The notes: generated by a model from the letters alone, not told the origin. 64,000 bases of DNA from Bradyrhizobium sp. U87765 SZCCT0048 (GCF_018131225.1 NZ_JAFCMM010000001.1:806001-870000), one strand, 5' to 3'; shown: positions 1-8,626, counted from the stretch's first letter. Numbers and translations are program-made.

Positions 1-1409
1 ATACGGCGCAGCGCTTCGGTGTAGAGAGCGGCGCGCTGCTGCGCGTCGAAGGTCACGCGGGCCTTGTCGAGGAGATCGTCGACGCCGCCATACATCGCGC
101 AGTTGATGCCGTTGGGCGCGATGTTCGAGGAATGATAGCTCGGATAGAGGAAGGCGTCGGCCGCCGGCGCGCGGAACGCCGCGTTCCAAAGGATTTCGTG
201 GTCGGTCTGGCCAAGCATGCGGAACCAGGTCGGCCGGTCGATCTGCTTGATGTTCAGCGTGACGCCGACCTTCTTGAGCTGCGCCTGCAGCAGCACAGCC
301 TCGCGCTGGTAGGTGACGGGGACGGTCAGCGTCACGTTCAGATCGCGTACGCCGGCATCGGCGAGCATCTTCGCCGCCTTGTCCGGATCATAGGCATAAC
401 GCTTGAGATCGGTGGTGTAGCCCTCGACACCCGGCGGCACCACGGTGTCCAGCACCTGGCCGCGCACGCCATAGACGGTATCGACGATCGCCTTCTTGTC
501 GATGGCGTACTGGAAGGCCTGGCGGACTTCCTTGCGATCGAACGGCGCTTTGCGGGTGTTGAACGTCAGCAGATAGAAGCCGGTGGTGACGTCGGACACC
601 AGAAAGTGGACATCGGGATTCCTGAGATAGCGATCGATGGTGTTCTTGTCGTTGATGTCGACGACGTCGATCTGGCCGCGATCGAATGCCAGCATCGAGG
701 TACTCTCCTCGCGCATCACCTGGAAGGAGATGGTGTCGAGCCTGGGCTTGTCGCCGAAATACTCGTCGTTCCGGCGCAGCACGATCTCGCGGCCGAGATC
801 GGCCTTCTCGATGTAGAAGGGTCCGGTGCCGACGATCTTGGTGCCGTACTCCGCCCCCTGCGCCTTGGCCGCCGCCTCGCTCATCAGGAAGCCGGCGCGG
901 AAGGTCGCAACCGCATGGGGAAACACCGCCGACGGCGCCTTGAGGTTGAAGCGGACGGTGTGATCGTCGACCACGTCGACGCTGGCGATATCGCGGAACT
1001 GGCCGGCGTTGCGCGACTTGGTCTCGGGATTGAGCACGCGCTCGATCGACCATTTGACGTCCCGCGCCGTGAACGGACCGAAATTGCGGTGCCACTTCAC
1101 GTCCTTGCGCAGGAAGAACGTGTAGACCTTGCCGTCCTCGCTGACCTCGTACCTCGTCGCGAGGTCGGGGATCAGATCGAACTTCGTCCCTGGCGCGTAG
1201 CGCAGCAGCGCGTTGTTGACGAGGATCGAGATCCGGCCCTCGTCGCCGGCCGAGATTTCATGCGCCGGATCGATGCTGTTGAGGGCGGTGATCTGCGGCT
1301 TGAGCACCTGCGGCGCATCCGCCGCCGCGCTGCCGCGCACGCCGACCAGGCCCGCGGACCCCACAGCTGCGGCGCCGGCCATAAACTGACGCTTTGTAAT
1401 CCCCGACAC
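1..1409 (-). CDS. ABC transporter substrate-binding protein, family 5 (peptide/opine type), 3' end cut by window
   Basis: Periplasmic solute receptor of the DppA/OppA/NikA family (SBP_bac_5). The reading frame is open from a GTG at 1409 to the window edge, so the C-terminus is missing; about 469 residues are visible. The N-terminus carries a signal peptide with a Tat-like KRQF motif followed by an Ala-rich hydrophobic stretch. Family features include a segment KFDLIPDLATRYEVSEDGK followed by a stretch reading KDVKWH, which matches the typical 'LA..W..S.DG..YTF.LR..VKWHDG' block. A strong GGGGAGGGG Shine-Dalgarno lies 7 nt before the GTG. It follows the flavin monooxygenase gene by 84 nt on the same strand, so it is probably co-transcribed with it, and permease genes may lie beyond the window. 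The ligand cannot be told from sequence. Confidence 0.85.
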   Translation of the reverse strand, partial: MSGITKRQFMAGAAAVGSAGLVGVRGSAAADAPQVLKPQITALNSIDPAHEISAGDEGRISILVNNALLRYAPGTKFDLIPDLATRYEVSEDGKVYTFFLRKDVKWHRNFGPFTARDVKWSIERVLNPETKSRNAGQFRDIASVDVVDDHTVRFNLKAPSAVFPHAVATFRAGFLMSEAAAKAQGAEYGTKIVGTGPFYIEKADLGREIVLRRNDEYFGDKPRLDTISFQVMREESTSMLAFDRGQIDVVDINDKNTIDRYLRNPDVHFLVSDVTTGFYLLTFNTRKAPFDRKEVRQAFQYAIDKKAIVDTVYGVRGQVLDTVVPPGVEGYTTDLKRYAYDPDKAAKMLADAGVRDLNVTLTVPVTYQREAVLLQAQLKKVGVTLNIKQIDRPTWFRMLGQTDHEILWNAAFRAPAADAFLYPSYHSSNIAPNGINCAMYGGVDDLLDKARVTFDAQQRAALYTEALRR

Positions 1410-1493
1410 GATCGTTCCCCTCCCCTGGCCGCTTGCCGGCCTTGATGCCCTTGACGGGCTATATCTGTTTGTCCTTGCCGCTGCCTGCCGGCC

Positions 1494-2669
1494 TCACGCC
1501 GGCGTCGGCATCCTGGCGAAGTCCGGCACCGCGTCGCGAAGATAAGGCATCACCTCGCGGGCGAAAAGCTCGGTATTCTTGCGCGTCAGATGCTCCGGCA
1601 GGGTGCCGAACTGCAGGCCCGGCAACACGGTGTTGAAGCCGGCCTTGCTCTGGATTTCGAGCAGCCGCTCGCGCACCGTCGCCGGGCTGCCGCAGATGAA
1701 GGTGCCCTGCTCCATCAGGTCGTGGATGGTGCGCGCGCCGGAGGTGATGCCCTTCTTGGCCTGCATCACGCCCTTCATCGACGCCAGCGACAGATAGCCC
1801 GGCGGCAGCAGCATTTCCATCGGCATCCGCAGGAACTTGTTGACGAAGGCCTCGACGTGGGGCTGCGCCTCGCGCACCGCGATCTCGTCGGTCTCGCCGA
1901 CATAGATCTTGATCGACCAGCCGAGCTGGTCCGGCGACGGCTCGTACCCCGCCTTGCGCGCCTCCTCGCGGTACATGTTCATGTACTTGTAAAGCATCGG
2001 CAGCGGCGTCTGGGTCTGCAGATAGGTGTAGCGCCGCTCCTTGGCCGACGCCCAGCGAATGGTCTCGCTCGACCCCTGCGACGGAATCCAGATCGGCGGA
2101 TGCGGGTTCTGGAACGGCCGCGGCCACAGGTTGACGTAGTTGTAGTGATAGTACTTGCCCTCGAACGAGAACGGCCCCTTTTCCGTCCAGGCGCGCACGA
2201 TCAGGTCATGCGCCTCGTGGAAGCGGTCGTGGCTCTCGGTCGGGTTGACGCCCATGGTGTGGTATTCGGCGCCGATGCCGCGCACGAACCCGGTGACGAT
2301 GCGGCCACCCGTGAGGTTGTCCAGCAGCGCGAATTCCTCGGCGATGGTCAGCGGGTTGCTGACCAGCGGCAGCGCCCGGCCGAGAATGCAGATCTTGGCA
2401 TTCCTGGTGCGCCGCGCCAGCGCGCCCGCGAGCACGTTCGGCGCCGGCATCAGGCCATAGGCGGTCTGGTGATGCTCGTTGACGCAGACGCCATCGAAGC
2501 CGAGCTGGTCGGCATATTCGAGCTCGTCGAGATAGCGGTTGTAGAGCTCATGGCCCTTGACCGGATCATAGTAGCTGTTGGGCAGCGTCACCCAGGCGGA
2601 GCCGTGATCGCGATCGTAGTCGAGGTCGAGATCGGCATAGGGCATCAGGTGGAAGAAAACGAACTTCAT
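1494..2669 (-). CDS. LLM-class flavin-dependent oxidoreductase (luciferase-like monooxygenase)
   Basis: Predicted two-component monooxygenase subunit of 391 residues with the bacterial luciferase fold, using FMNH2 and O2. It starts MKFVFFHLMPY and contains luciferase-family blocks such as DGVCVNEHHQTAYGLMPAPN near residues 60-80, the LGRALPLVSNPLTIAEE segment, and GRIVTGFVRGIGAEY. The frame is open far upstream, but the ATG at 2669 overlaps the stop of the hydrolase gene as ATGA, which fixes the start and indicates translational coupling. Such enzymes need a separate flavin reductase; one is encoded divergently at 4216-4770, beyond the MarR gene. Its substrate is unknown. The neighbouring hydrolase and peptide-type binding protein suggest breakdown of an imported organic compound. 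Confidence 0.9.
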   Translation of the reverse strand: MKFVFFHLMPYADLDLDYDRDHGSAWVTLPNSYYDPVKGHELYNRYLDELEYADQLGFDGVCVNEHHQTAYGLMPAPNVLAGALARRTRNAKICILGRALPLVSNPLTIAEEFALLDNLTGGRIVTGFVRGIGAEYHTMGVNPTESHDRFHEAHDLIVRAWTEKGPFSFEGKYYHYNYVNLWPRPFQNPHPPIWIPSQGSSETIRWASAKERRYTYLQTQTPLPMLYKYMNMYREEARKAGYEPSPDQLGWSIKIYVGETDEIAVREAQPHVEAFVNKFLRMPMEMLLPPGYLSLASMKGVMQAKKGITSGARTIHDLMEQGTFICGSPATVRERLLEIQSKAGFNTVLPGLQFGTLPEHLTRKNTELFAREVMPYLRDAVPDFARMPTPA

Positions 2670-3463
2670 GACTTCACTCCCGCAACGAAGCGGTCGATAT
2701 GCTGGACAAAGGTGTCGGCCTGCTCGATCTGCGGCAGATGCCCGCAGTTCGGAATGACGGTGTACTCGGCCTGCGGCAGCAGGCCGCGGAAGGCCTCGAC
2801 ATAGGCGACAGGGATCAGTTCGTCGTCGGCTCCCCACAGGAACTGGATGGGACGGTCGATCTGGTGCAGCCACTTGGCGAGATGCGGATCGTAGAACCGC
2901 GGCTGCCAGGCGAGCCGCGCCGTCATGAAGCGGTTCTTCATGTCGGCCTCTTCCTGCTCGGGGGTCTGCGGCAGCGCCAGGATGCGCTCGCCGATCGCCT
3001 TGTCGTGGTAGAGATGGCGCAGCTGCTGCTCGCGCGACCACAGGAACGTATCCGGCCGAGCCACGCCTTTCGCGTGAATGCCGGCCGGCGCCACCAGCGA
3101 CAGCGAGGCAATATGCCGGGTGTCCTTGACGGCGATCTCCAGCGCCATCCAGCCGCCGAGCGAACTGCCGACGACATGCACCGCGCCGAGATCGAGGTCG
3201 CGCAGCAACTGGCGATAGAAGAATGCAACGTCGTGGATGTTGTCGAGCCATTCGGGCGTCTGCGACTGACCGAACCCAGGATGCTCCGGCGCGATCACGT
3301 GATAACGCTCGGCCAGCACCGACAGGAACGGATGCCAGCCGCCGCCGCCCGCGCCATGCAGGTACAGCAGCGGTCGGCCGCGCCCGGCGCTCTGCAGCGC
3401 GATCCTGCATCCTTCGAGGGTCCGAAACTCGCGCTCCGGCGCGGTCAATGATGTCGTGGTCAT
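2666..3463 (-). CDS. alpha/beta-fold hydrolase
   Basis: Protein of 265 residues with the alpha/beta hydrolase fold. The oxyanion-hole motif is LYLHGAGGGG near residue 36, the nucleophile elbow is GSSLGG with Ser101, an Asp-containing strand reads WGADDELIP, and the catalytic His lies in NCGHLPQIE near the C-terminus. The ATG at 3463 (MTTTSLTAPE) is preferred over an upstream in-frame start because the extra residues (RRLHHHKVR...) do not fit the family. The gene overlaps the downstream monooxygenase by 4 nt. Meta-cleavage-product hydrolases and haloperoxidase-like esterases share this layout, so the substrate is open. The 5' region carries an AGTA-N4-TACT repeat that may bind the adjacent MarR protein. 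Confidence 0.88.
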   Translation of the reverse strand: MTTTSLTAPEREFRTLEGCRIALQSAGRGRPLLYLHGAGGGGWHPFLSVLAERYHVIAPEHPGFGQSQTPEWLDNIHDVAFFYRQLLRDLDLGAVHVVGSSLGGWMALEIAVKDTRHIASLSLVAPAGIHAKGVARPDTFLWSREQQLRHLYHDKAIGERILALPQTPEQEEADMKNRFMTARLAWQPRFYDPHLAKWLHQIDRPIQFLWGADDELIPVAYVEAFRGLLPQAEYTVIPNCGHLPQIEQADTFVQHIDRFVAGVKS

Positions 3464-3518
3464 GCCTGCAAGTCGTCGGCCGCGGGCCTCTCCTCCCGCC
3501 GCCGCTCCCCAATTAGTT

Positions 3519-3530
3519 AGTATTCTTACT
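3519..3530. promoter_or_regulatory. possible second MarR operator (AGTA-N4-TACT)
   Basis: A 12-bp inverted repeat, AGTATTCTTACT, lies in the AT-rich gap upstream of the hydrolase start. It shares the AGTA/TACT arms with the perfect palindrome at 4155-4178 but with a shorter spacer (4 instead of 8). A TTGACA hexamer on the minus strand at 3562-3557 could be the -35 of the hydrolase-monooxygenase operon, although no good -10 is seen at 17 nt. This is an inference from resemblance only. Confidence 0.3.
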
Positions 3531-3572
3531 TTATGATGATGCAGACGCCGATCGTTTGTCAATCCGCCAGGC

Positions 3573-4064
3573 TTACTTTTTGCGCTTCGTGCCCGTCTTC
3601 GCCTCGGCCGCGCGCTGCGGCGGTTCGACGCCGATCATGCGCCGCAGCAACTTCACCAGCTTGGCGCGCTCCGCCTTGGTGAGATTGCCGAGCATCTCTT
3701 CGTGATAGTCCTTCACGAGATGCTGCATCTCCATCAGCATGCGCGTCCCCGCTTCAGACAGCATCAGTTCGTGCGCGCGGCCGTCCGACGGCGAACGGCG
3801 ACGCACGATGAGGCCGCGCTTCTGCAGCCGCGACACGATGTTGCCGGTGGTGACCTTGTCGAGGCCGATCATCGCCGCGAGGCTGACCTGATCGACATGG
3901 GCATGCTTGAACAGCGCGGTCATCACTACATGCTGCGGCGCGGTGATGTTGTAGGCGCCGGAGCGCGCCTCGAACAGCGCGACCGAGACCTGGTGGGCGC
4001 GACGAATCAGATGGCCCGGTTTTTCCAGCAGATCCGCAATTTCGAGATGTGAAGGGCGCCGCAC
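3573..4064 (-). CDS. MarR-family transcriptional regulator
   Basis: A 163-residue winged-helix regulator. The DNA-binding core reads QVSLAAMIGLDKVTTGNIVSRLQKRGLIVRRRS, followed by the wing SPSDGRAHELMLSEAG, the classic MarR signature. The C-terminal helix is rich in Lys (AKTGTKRKK). The start is GTG at 4064. The gene sits between the hydrolase-monooxygenase operon (same strand, 109 nt downstream) and the divergent flavin reductase, and a perfect 8-N8-8 palindrome lies in the divergent promoter region. It most likely represses the surrounding catabolic genes until a ligand, perhaps the pathway substrate, binds. Confidence 0.92.
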   Translation of the reverse strand: MRRPSHLEIADLLEKPGHLIRRAHQVSVALFEARSGAYNITAPQHVVMTALFKHAHVDQVSLAAMIGLDKVTTGNIVSRLQKRGLIVRRRSPSDGRAHELMLSEAGTRMLMEMQHLVKDYHEEMLGNLTKAERAKLVKLLRRMIGVEPPQRAAEAKTGTKRKK

Positions 4065-4147
4065 GGTGATGACCTCTGTTGCAATACGCTACCCATATCG
4101 AGCCCGGTGGTTAAACACAATCGCCCACCCCTCCCGCGCGATCCATC

Positions 4148-4176
4148 TTGCGCCAGATAGTAATCATACGTACTAT
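4148..4176 (+). promoter_or_regulatory. candidate promoter of the flavin reductase gene
   Basis: TTGCGC at 4148-4153 and TACTAT at 4171-4176 are separated by exactly 17 nt and point towards the flavin reductase start at 4216. The -10 hexamer forms part of the right arm of the palindrome at 4155-4178, so a bound MarR dimer would block polymerase. Hexamer match is moderate. Confidence 0.4.
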
Positions 4177-4178
4177 CT
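4155..4178. promoter_or_regulatory. MarR operator candidate: perfect palindrome AGATAGTA-N8-TACTATCT
   Basis: Two perfectly complementary 8-bp arms are separated by 8 bp in the 151-nt gap between the MarR gene (minus) and the flavin reductase gene (plus). It is AT-rich in a GC-rich genome and overlaps a plausible -10 element. Length, symmetry and location fit MarR dimer sites, which usually lie in the divergent promoter of the regulator and its target. Confidence 0.6.
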
Positions 4179-4215
4179 AGCCATCCGGCCCTCTCGGCCG
4201 CGTGGAGAGCATGGC

Positions 4216-4770
4216 ATGACGTTCGATGGTGGCGACGGCGGATGGGCGACGGCAACCGCGCAGGACGGCGCCCCGCCGCCCCGCGCGGAGTTGCAGGCCG
4301 ACGGCTTTCGTGCGGCGATGCGCCGCGCCGCCAGCGGCGTCGCCGTGATCACCACGACCCATGACGGCGTCGACCACGGCATGACCGCGACCGCATTCGC
4401 TTCGGTGTCGATGGACCCGCCGAGCCTCCTCATCGTCGTCAACAGGGACACGTCGCTGCACGGCCCACTGCACGCCAGCGGCCAGTTCTGTGTCAATATC
4501 CTCGACGAGGACCAGAGTGTGGTCGCGCAGCGCTTCGCCAGCAAGCCGAGCGGTCAGAGCCGCTTCGAAACCGGCGCCTGGCAACGCGACAGCCGCACGC
4601 CGCCGCAGCTCACAGGCGCCCAGGCCCGCATCACCTGCCGTCTGCGCGAAACCACCGCGGTCGGAACCCACGTCATCTTTGTCGGCGACGTCATCGACAG
4701 CGCCGCCGCGAGCGATGGCGCGCCGCTGCTGTATCTCAATGGCAGCTACGCGAAGGTCGCCTCGCGGTGA
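4216..4770 (+). CDS. flavin reductase family protein
   Basis: A 184-residue protein of the flavin reductase / FMN-binding split-barrel family (HpaC, DIM6/NTAB type). Family blocks are visible: RAAMRRAASGVAVITT near residue 35, HGMTATAFASVSMDPPSLLIVVN, CVNILDEDQSVVAQRFA, and a C-terminal LLYLNGSYAKV. It probably reduces FMN with NAD(P)H and hands it to the luciferase-like monooxygenase encoded on the opposite strand. The ATG at 4216 is chosen over upstream starts because a GGAGAG Shine-Dalgarno lies 6 nt before it; another ATG at 4211 is out of frame. Expression is likely under the adjacent MarR protein. Confidence 0.9.
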   Translation: MTFDGGDGGWATATAQDGAPPPRAELQADGFRAAMRRAASGVAVITTTHDGVDHGMTATAFASVSMDPPSLLIVVNRDTSLHGPLHASGQFCVNILDEDQSVVAQRFASKPSGQSRFETGAWQRDSRTPPQLTGAQARITCRLRETTAVGTHVIFVGDVIDSAAASDGAPLLYLNGSYAKVASR

Positions 4771-4895
4771 ACCCATCTCTCGTTATCACCGGGCCCACCC
4801 CAACAGGTTCGCGCGACGCGCGGCCTAATGACAGGCTCCACGCCGAGCCCCGGTGATCCAGCTTTAAAATGAGCGTCAAGCACTGGACAAGCTGG

Positions 4896-4918
4896 ATTGC
4901 CGGGTCAAGCCCGGCAAT
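4896..4918. repeat. REP-like palindrome ATTGCCGGG-TCAAG-CCCGGCAAT
   Basis: A perfect 9-bp stem with a 5-nt loop lies in the 255-nt gap between the flavin reductase and the convergent FAD dehydrogenase gene, followed by GACG. Elements of this form (CTGGATTGCCGGGTCAAGCCCGGCAATGACG-like) are dispersed in Bradyrhizobium-group genomes to my knowledge. Between convergent genes it could also end transcription, but there is no T-run. Confidence 0.6.
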
Positions 4919-5025
4919 GACGTCTTGGGCGTGGCTGACGCCTCAAATCAACCAAACAGTCGAGGATCCAGTCGAGCCATGACGTGGTGGGTGTAACATG
5001 CCTCGAAGCACGAGAGGCAGCCGCA

Positions 5026-6414
5026 CTAGCCATAGATCTTCCCGGGATTGAGGATATTGCCGGGGTCGATCGCACGCTTGATCGTGCGCATCAGTGCCAC
5101 CTCTTCCGGCGCGCGGGTCATCGGCAGGTGCTTGCGCTTGTCGAGACCGATGCCGTGCTCGGCGGAGATCGAGCCGCGCATGGCGGCGAGCGGTGCGTAG
5201 ACCAGTTGCTCGACCACGGCCTTGTCCGCCACCGTGCCGCACGAAGCGGCGATATGCAGGTTGCCGTCGCCGAGATGGCCATAGGCAATCAGCGTCGCCG
5301 TGCCGAAGCGCCGCGTCAGTTCGTTGCGCAGGCTCTCGACATAGCCTTCCATAGCCGGGATCGCCAGCGAGACGTCGAACACGAACAGCGGATCGAGAGT
5401 CTTGAGATAGTGCACGTCGTCACGGATGCGCCACAGGTTCTGGCGCTCGGCCACCGACTGGGCGATCACGGCATCAATGATCCGGCCCTGCTCGAGATTG
5501 TGTTCAAGCGCAGCCTCGAAGCGCTGGCGGTCTCCCTCGGCGTCGGCCCCCTCCCACTCGATCAGCGCATAGAATGGATAGCCGCGCGACAGCGGCGGCG
5601 GCCGCCGGCCGGGCTCGGTGATCAGGTGGTAGTAGTCCTGCCACATGATCTCGTAGGAGCTCAGCGTGCCCGCCGACTTCTCCTGCATCTCGACCAGCGT
5701 CTGCGCCACCGAGGCGAAATCCGGGAACGCGGCCAGCACGGTCTGCTGTGACGATGGCTGGCTGCGCAGGCGCAGCACCGCGCGCGTCACCACGCCAAGC
5801 GTGCCTTCCGTGCCGATGAACAGCTGCTTGAGATCGAGGCCGGTGTTATTCTTGAGGATCTTGAACATCGACGACACGACGGTGCCGTCCGGCAGCACCG
5901 CCTCCAGCCCCAGCACCATGTCGCGGGTCATGCCGTAGCGCAGCACCTTGTTGCCGCCGGCATTGGTCGCAATGTTGCCGCCGATGGTGGCGCTGCCGCG
6001 CGCGCCGATGTCCAGCGGGAACAGGAAGCCGCGGTCCGCGGCATAGGTCTGGACCGCCTCCAGCGGCACGCCGGCCTCGACGGTGATGGTCTGCGCCACC
6101 GGATCGAGCTCCTCGATGCGGCTCATCAGTTCCAGCGACAGCGCGATCTCGTCGGGGCCGACCATGGTGCCGCCGACAAGGCCGGTCATGCCCGCGCGCG
6201 GCACCACCGGCTGGCCGGCGGCATGACAGATCCGCAGCACGGTGGCGACCTCCTCGGTCGAACGCGGCCGCACCAGCGCCATCGCCGCACAGCCCTCCTG
6301 GATCAGACGAGACACCGGCCGCTCGCGCACCGCGTCGCCCTCCAGCACGCTGTTGGGGCCGAGCGCGGCCCGCAACTGCTGAATGACCATGTCTCCCCGC
6401 GCCGACCGTTCCAT
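5026..6414 (-). CDS. FAD-binding oxidoreductase (GlcD / D-2-hydroxyacid dehydrogenase type)
   Basis: A flavoprotein of about 462 residues in the PCMH-type FAD-binding family that includes glycolate oxidase GlcD, D-lactate dehydrogenase and D-2-hydroxyglutarate dehydrogenase. Visible motifs are PRAGMTGLVGGTMVG and GSATIGGNIATNAGGNK (FAD binding), GLEAVLPDGTVV, GTEGTLGVVTRA, and the C-terminal YGHLGDGNLHI and SAEHGIGLDKRKHLPM blocks of the FAD-oxidase C domain. It probably oxidises a 2-hydroxyacid and passes electrons to a quinone or electron-transfer flavoprotein. The ATG at 6414 has a GAGAGG site 5 nt upstream; in-frame ATGs at 6447 and 6390 are alternatives. No glcE/glcF partners are nearby. 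Confidence 0.88.
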   Translation of the reverse strand: MERSARGDMVIQQLRAALGPNSVLEGDAVRERPVSRLIQEGCAAMALVRPRSTEEVATVLRICHAAGQPVVPRAGMTGLVGGTMVGPDEIALSLELMSRIEELDPVAQTITVEAGVPLEAVQTYAADRGFLFPLDIGARGSATIGGNIATNAGGNKVLRYGMTRDMVLGLEAVLPDGTVVSSMFKILKNNTGLDLKQLFIGTEGTLGVVTRAVLRLRSQPSSQQTVLAAFPDFASVAQTLVEMQEKSAGTLSSYEIMWQDYYHLITEPGRRPPPLSRGYPFYALIEWEGADAEGDRQRFEAALEHNLEQGRIIDAVIAQSVAERQNLWRIRDDVHYLKTLDPLFVFDVSLAIPAMEGYVESLRNELTRRFGTATLIAYGHLGDGNLHIAASCGTVADKAVVEQLVYAPLAAMRGSISAEHGIGLDKRKHLPMTRAPEEVALMRTIKRAIDPGNILNPGKIYG

Positions 6415-6822
6415 CCCGACCTCTCGCATGATGCGCCGCAGGCGCATGACGTGCTGGACTTTTGCGTTATCAACGCGCTGTCCCCCGGCAAGTCAAGAGG
6501 TAAGCATACGTCCGATCTGCGCGCCGATACGCGCGGATGCCGGCCGCACCGGACGATGTCGATGGCATCGCGTCGGCTAACCGGGAACGCGAGCTCCACC
6601 GCTCGCGCCACTGCAGCGACGCCTGCGGATCCCTGCGCGCCTTGCAGCGCATCATGACAGGCGTCCCGATCGGTCAATCAATCCTGCGCGACCAAGCAAG
6701 ACGGCTTTCGGCGCGCGCAGTAGCTTGCTTCGCACACCGTGCAGCGCCCCGCCACGCGCATCACACGATGATCGTCGTCACCGGCGCACCATGCCGCCGC
6801 AGCCATCCCGGAAGGTAATCCC
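6415..6822. other. intergenic region, divergent between FAD dehydrogenase and ABC importer operon
   Basis: About 400 nt without a convincing gene. It must hold the promoters for the FAD dehydrogenase gene (minus) and the importer operon (plus). Short frames on both strands are Arg-rich translations typical of noncoding GC-rich DNA. A GGAAGG Shine-Dalgarno precedes the ATG at 6823. No palindrome or riboswitch was recognised. Confidence 0.6.
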
Positions 6823-7764
6823 ATGAGTGTTCGAAAGCGCGCGGGTTTGACCGCCCTGTTCACCGCTCTGACCCTGACGGCGACGGCATCGCTGGCAACG
6901 GCGCAGACCAAGGTCGTCATCGCCGTCGCGCCCGCTCCCGAGATGGTGGCGGCGTTCATCGCCAAGGAACAGGGCCTGTTCAAGAAGAACGGCCTCGATG
7001 CCGAAGTGCGGGTGATCCAGGGCGGCGCGGCGATCCCCGTCGCGCTCGCCTCCGGCGGCATCCAGATCGGCGTGTTCGGCACGCCCAACCTGCTGCAGGC
7101 CAACGACAGCGGCCTCGACTTCGTTGTGGTCGCGGGCGGCGCCGTGGCGTCGAAGACCGACGAGAACTACGGCATCGTGGCCAAGGCCGGCTCCGGCATC
7201 GAGACGCCGAAGGACCTCGCCGGCAAGAAGATCGCGCTGCCCGGCCTCGAGGGCTTCTTCCACGTGCTGGCGCGCGAGTGGCTGACCAAGTCGGGCGTCG
7301 ACACGTCGACCGTCACCTTCATCGAGGGCAATTTCCCCGCCCTTGGCGACATTCTCAAGGCCGGCACGGTGGACGCCATCGTCACCACCCAGCCGTTCCT
7401 CGGCCGCGCGGTATCGAGCGGCGCCGGCGCCAAGGTGTTCCACATCGCCCATGAGCTGCCCGACGGCCTGCCGCCGTTCGTCTATGTCGCGACGCGCAAA
7501 TGGGCCGAGGCCAACCCGGCCGTGGTGAAGGCGTTCAGGCAGTCGATCGCCGAGGCCATCACCATTGCCGAGACCCATGTCGAGGCCTCGCGCGCCGACT
7601 ACGGCAAATACGTCAAGCTGCCGCCGGACGCGCTCGCCACCGTGCAGTGGAACAAGATGAGCGCCGACGTCCGTCCGGACCAGATCCAGCTGTGGATCGA
7701 AATGATGCAGCGGCAGAAAATGCTCAAGACGCAGATCGACGCGGCCTCGCTGTTTCCCAAGTGA
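6823..7764 (+). CDS. ABC transporter substrate-binding protein (SsuA/NMT1/TauA-like)
   Basis: A 313-residue periplasmic binding protein with a cleavable signal peptide ending in ASLATAQ near residue 28. The mature part begins with KVVIAVAPAPEMVAAFIAKEQGLFKKNGLDAEV, the typical NMT1/SsuA opening in which an ABC importer receptor binds a small organic ligand (sulfonate, nitrate, pyrimidine or aromatic acid). GVFGTPNLLQAND and GTVDAIVTTQPFLGRA are further family blocks. It is the first gene of an operon with one ATPase and two permeases. A GGAAGG ribosome binding site precedes the ATG. The ligand is not predictable here. Confidence 0.88.
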   Translation: MSVRKRAGLTALFTALTLTATASLATAQTKVVIAVAPAPEMVAAFIAKEQGLFKKNGLDAEVRVIQGGAAIPVALASGGIQIGVFGTPNLLQANDSGLDFVVVAGGAVASKTDENYGIVAKAGSGIETPKDLAGKKIALPGLEGFFHVLAREWLTKSGVDTSTVTFIEGNFPALGDILKAGTVDAIVTTQPFLGRAVSSGAGAKVFHIAHELPDGLPPFVYVATRKWAEANPAVVKAFRQSIAEAITIAETHVEASRADYGKYVKLPPDALATVQWNKMSADVRPDQIQLWIEMMQRQKMLKTQIDAASLFPK

Positions 7765-7849
7765 GCCTTGGCTCCCAGGTGATCCTTCTTCCCAAGAGGG
7801 CCTTCGACAACGCCCCGAGCGACCTCTTCGAGCGTGAGCATTTTCTGCC

Positions 7850-8626
7850 GTGAGCCTTCCCCCGCACGACGTGCCACCGATCCTGCGTTTTTCGTCCATC
7901 GTCCTCGATCTCGGCGGCCGCCGCATCATCGACGGCCTGTCGTTCGATGTCGCCCGCGGTGAGTTCGTCTGCATCGTCGGTGCATCCGGCTGCGGCAAGA
8001 CGACGTTGCTGCGGCTGGTCTCGGGCCTGCTGAAGCCGACCGGCGGCACCGTGCTGCGCGAGGGCCGCCCGATCGAAGGCCCCTCGCCCGACGTCGCCAT
8101 CGTCTTCCAGGACTACGGCCGGGCCCTGCTGCCCTGGCGCACCGTCGCCGGCAATGTCAGCCTCGCACTGGAGGCCGCGCACGTGCCAAAGGCGGAGCGT
8201 GCCAGCCGCATCGCGGCGCTGCTCCACAAGGTCGGCCTCGGCGCCCATGCCGACAAGTATCCGGCGCAGCTCTCCGGCGGCATGCAGCAGCGCCTGCAGA
8301 TCGCGCGCTGCCTCGCCCAGCAGCCGACCATCCTGCTGATGGACGAGCCGTTCGGCGCGCTCGACGCCATGACCCGCCAGGGCCTGCAGGACGAACTGGC
8401 GAGCCTCGTTCGCGACGCCGGCGCCACCGTGATCTTCGTCACCCACGACCTCGAGGAGGCGATCTATCTCGGCGACCGCATCGTGACGCTGGAAGCCAAT
8501 CCCGGCCGTCTCGCTGACATCACCGACGTGCCGCTGGCGCGGCCGCGCGACCAGTTGCTGACACGGGAGCATCCGGACTTCCTGCGGCTACGCCACGGTC
8601 TCTACGACTTTTTCAGGCACCACTGA
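7850..8626 (+). CDS. ABC transporter ATP-binding protein (SsuB/TauB type)
   Basis: A 258-residue ATPase for the importer operon. Walker A is GASGCGKTT near residue 43, the Q-loop is VFQDYGRALLPW, the signature is LSGGMQQRL, Walker B is ILLMDEPFGALD, and the H-loop is VTHDLEEA. QDYGRALLPWRTV is typical of the nitrate/sulfonate/taurine group. The frame starts at GTG 7850; GTG 7871 is an alternative that would still keep the fold. It lies 85 nt after the binding protein and its TGA overlaps the next ATG (TGATG at 8624-8628). Confidence 0.93.
   Translation: MSLPPHDVPPILRFSSIVLDLGGRRIIDGLSFDVARGEFVCIVGASGCGKTTLLRLVSGLLKPTGGTVLREGRPIEGPSPDVAIVFQDYGRALLPWRTVAGNVSLALEAAHVPKAERASRIAALLHKVGLGAHADKYPAQLSGGMQQRLQIARCLAQQPTILLMDEPFGALDAMTRQGLQDELASLVRDAGATVIFVTHDLEEAIYLGDRIVTLEANPGRLADITDVPLARPRDQLLTREHPDFLRLRHGLYDFFRHH

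Noticed and set aside
132..1445. A 437-residue plus-strand frame over the solute-binding protein gene
   Set aside because: It is the antisense shadow of the minus-strand binding protein, which has recognisable family motifs and a strong ribosome binding site.
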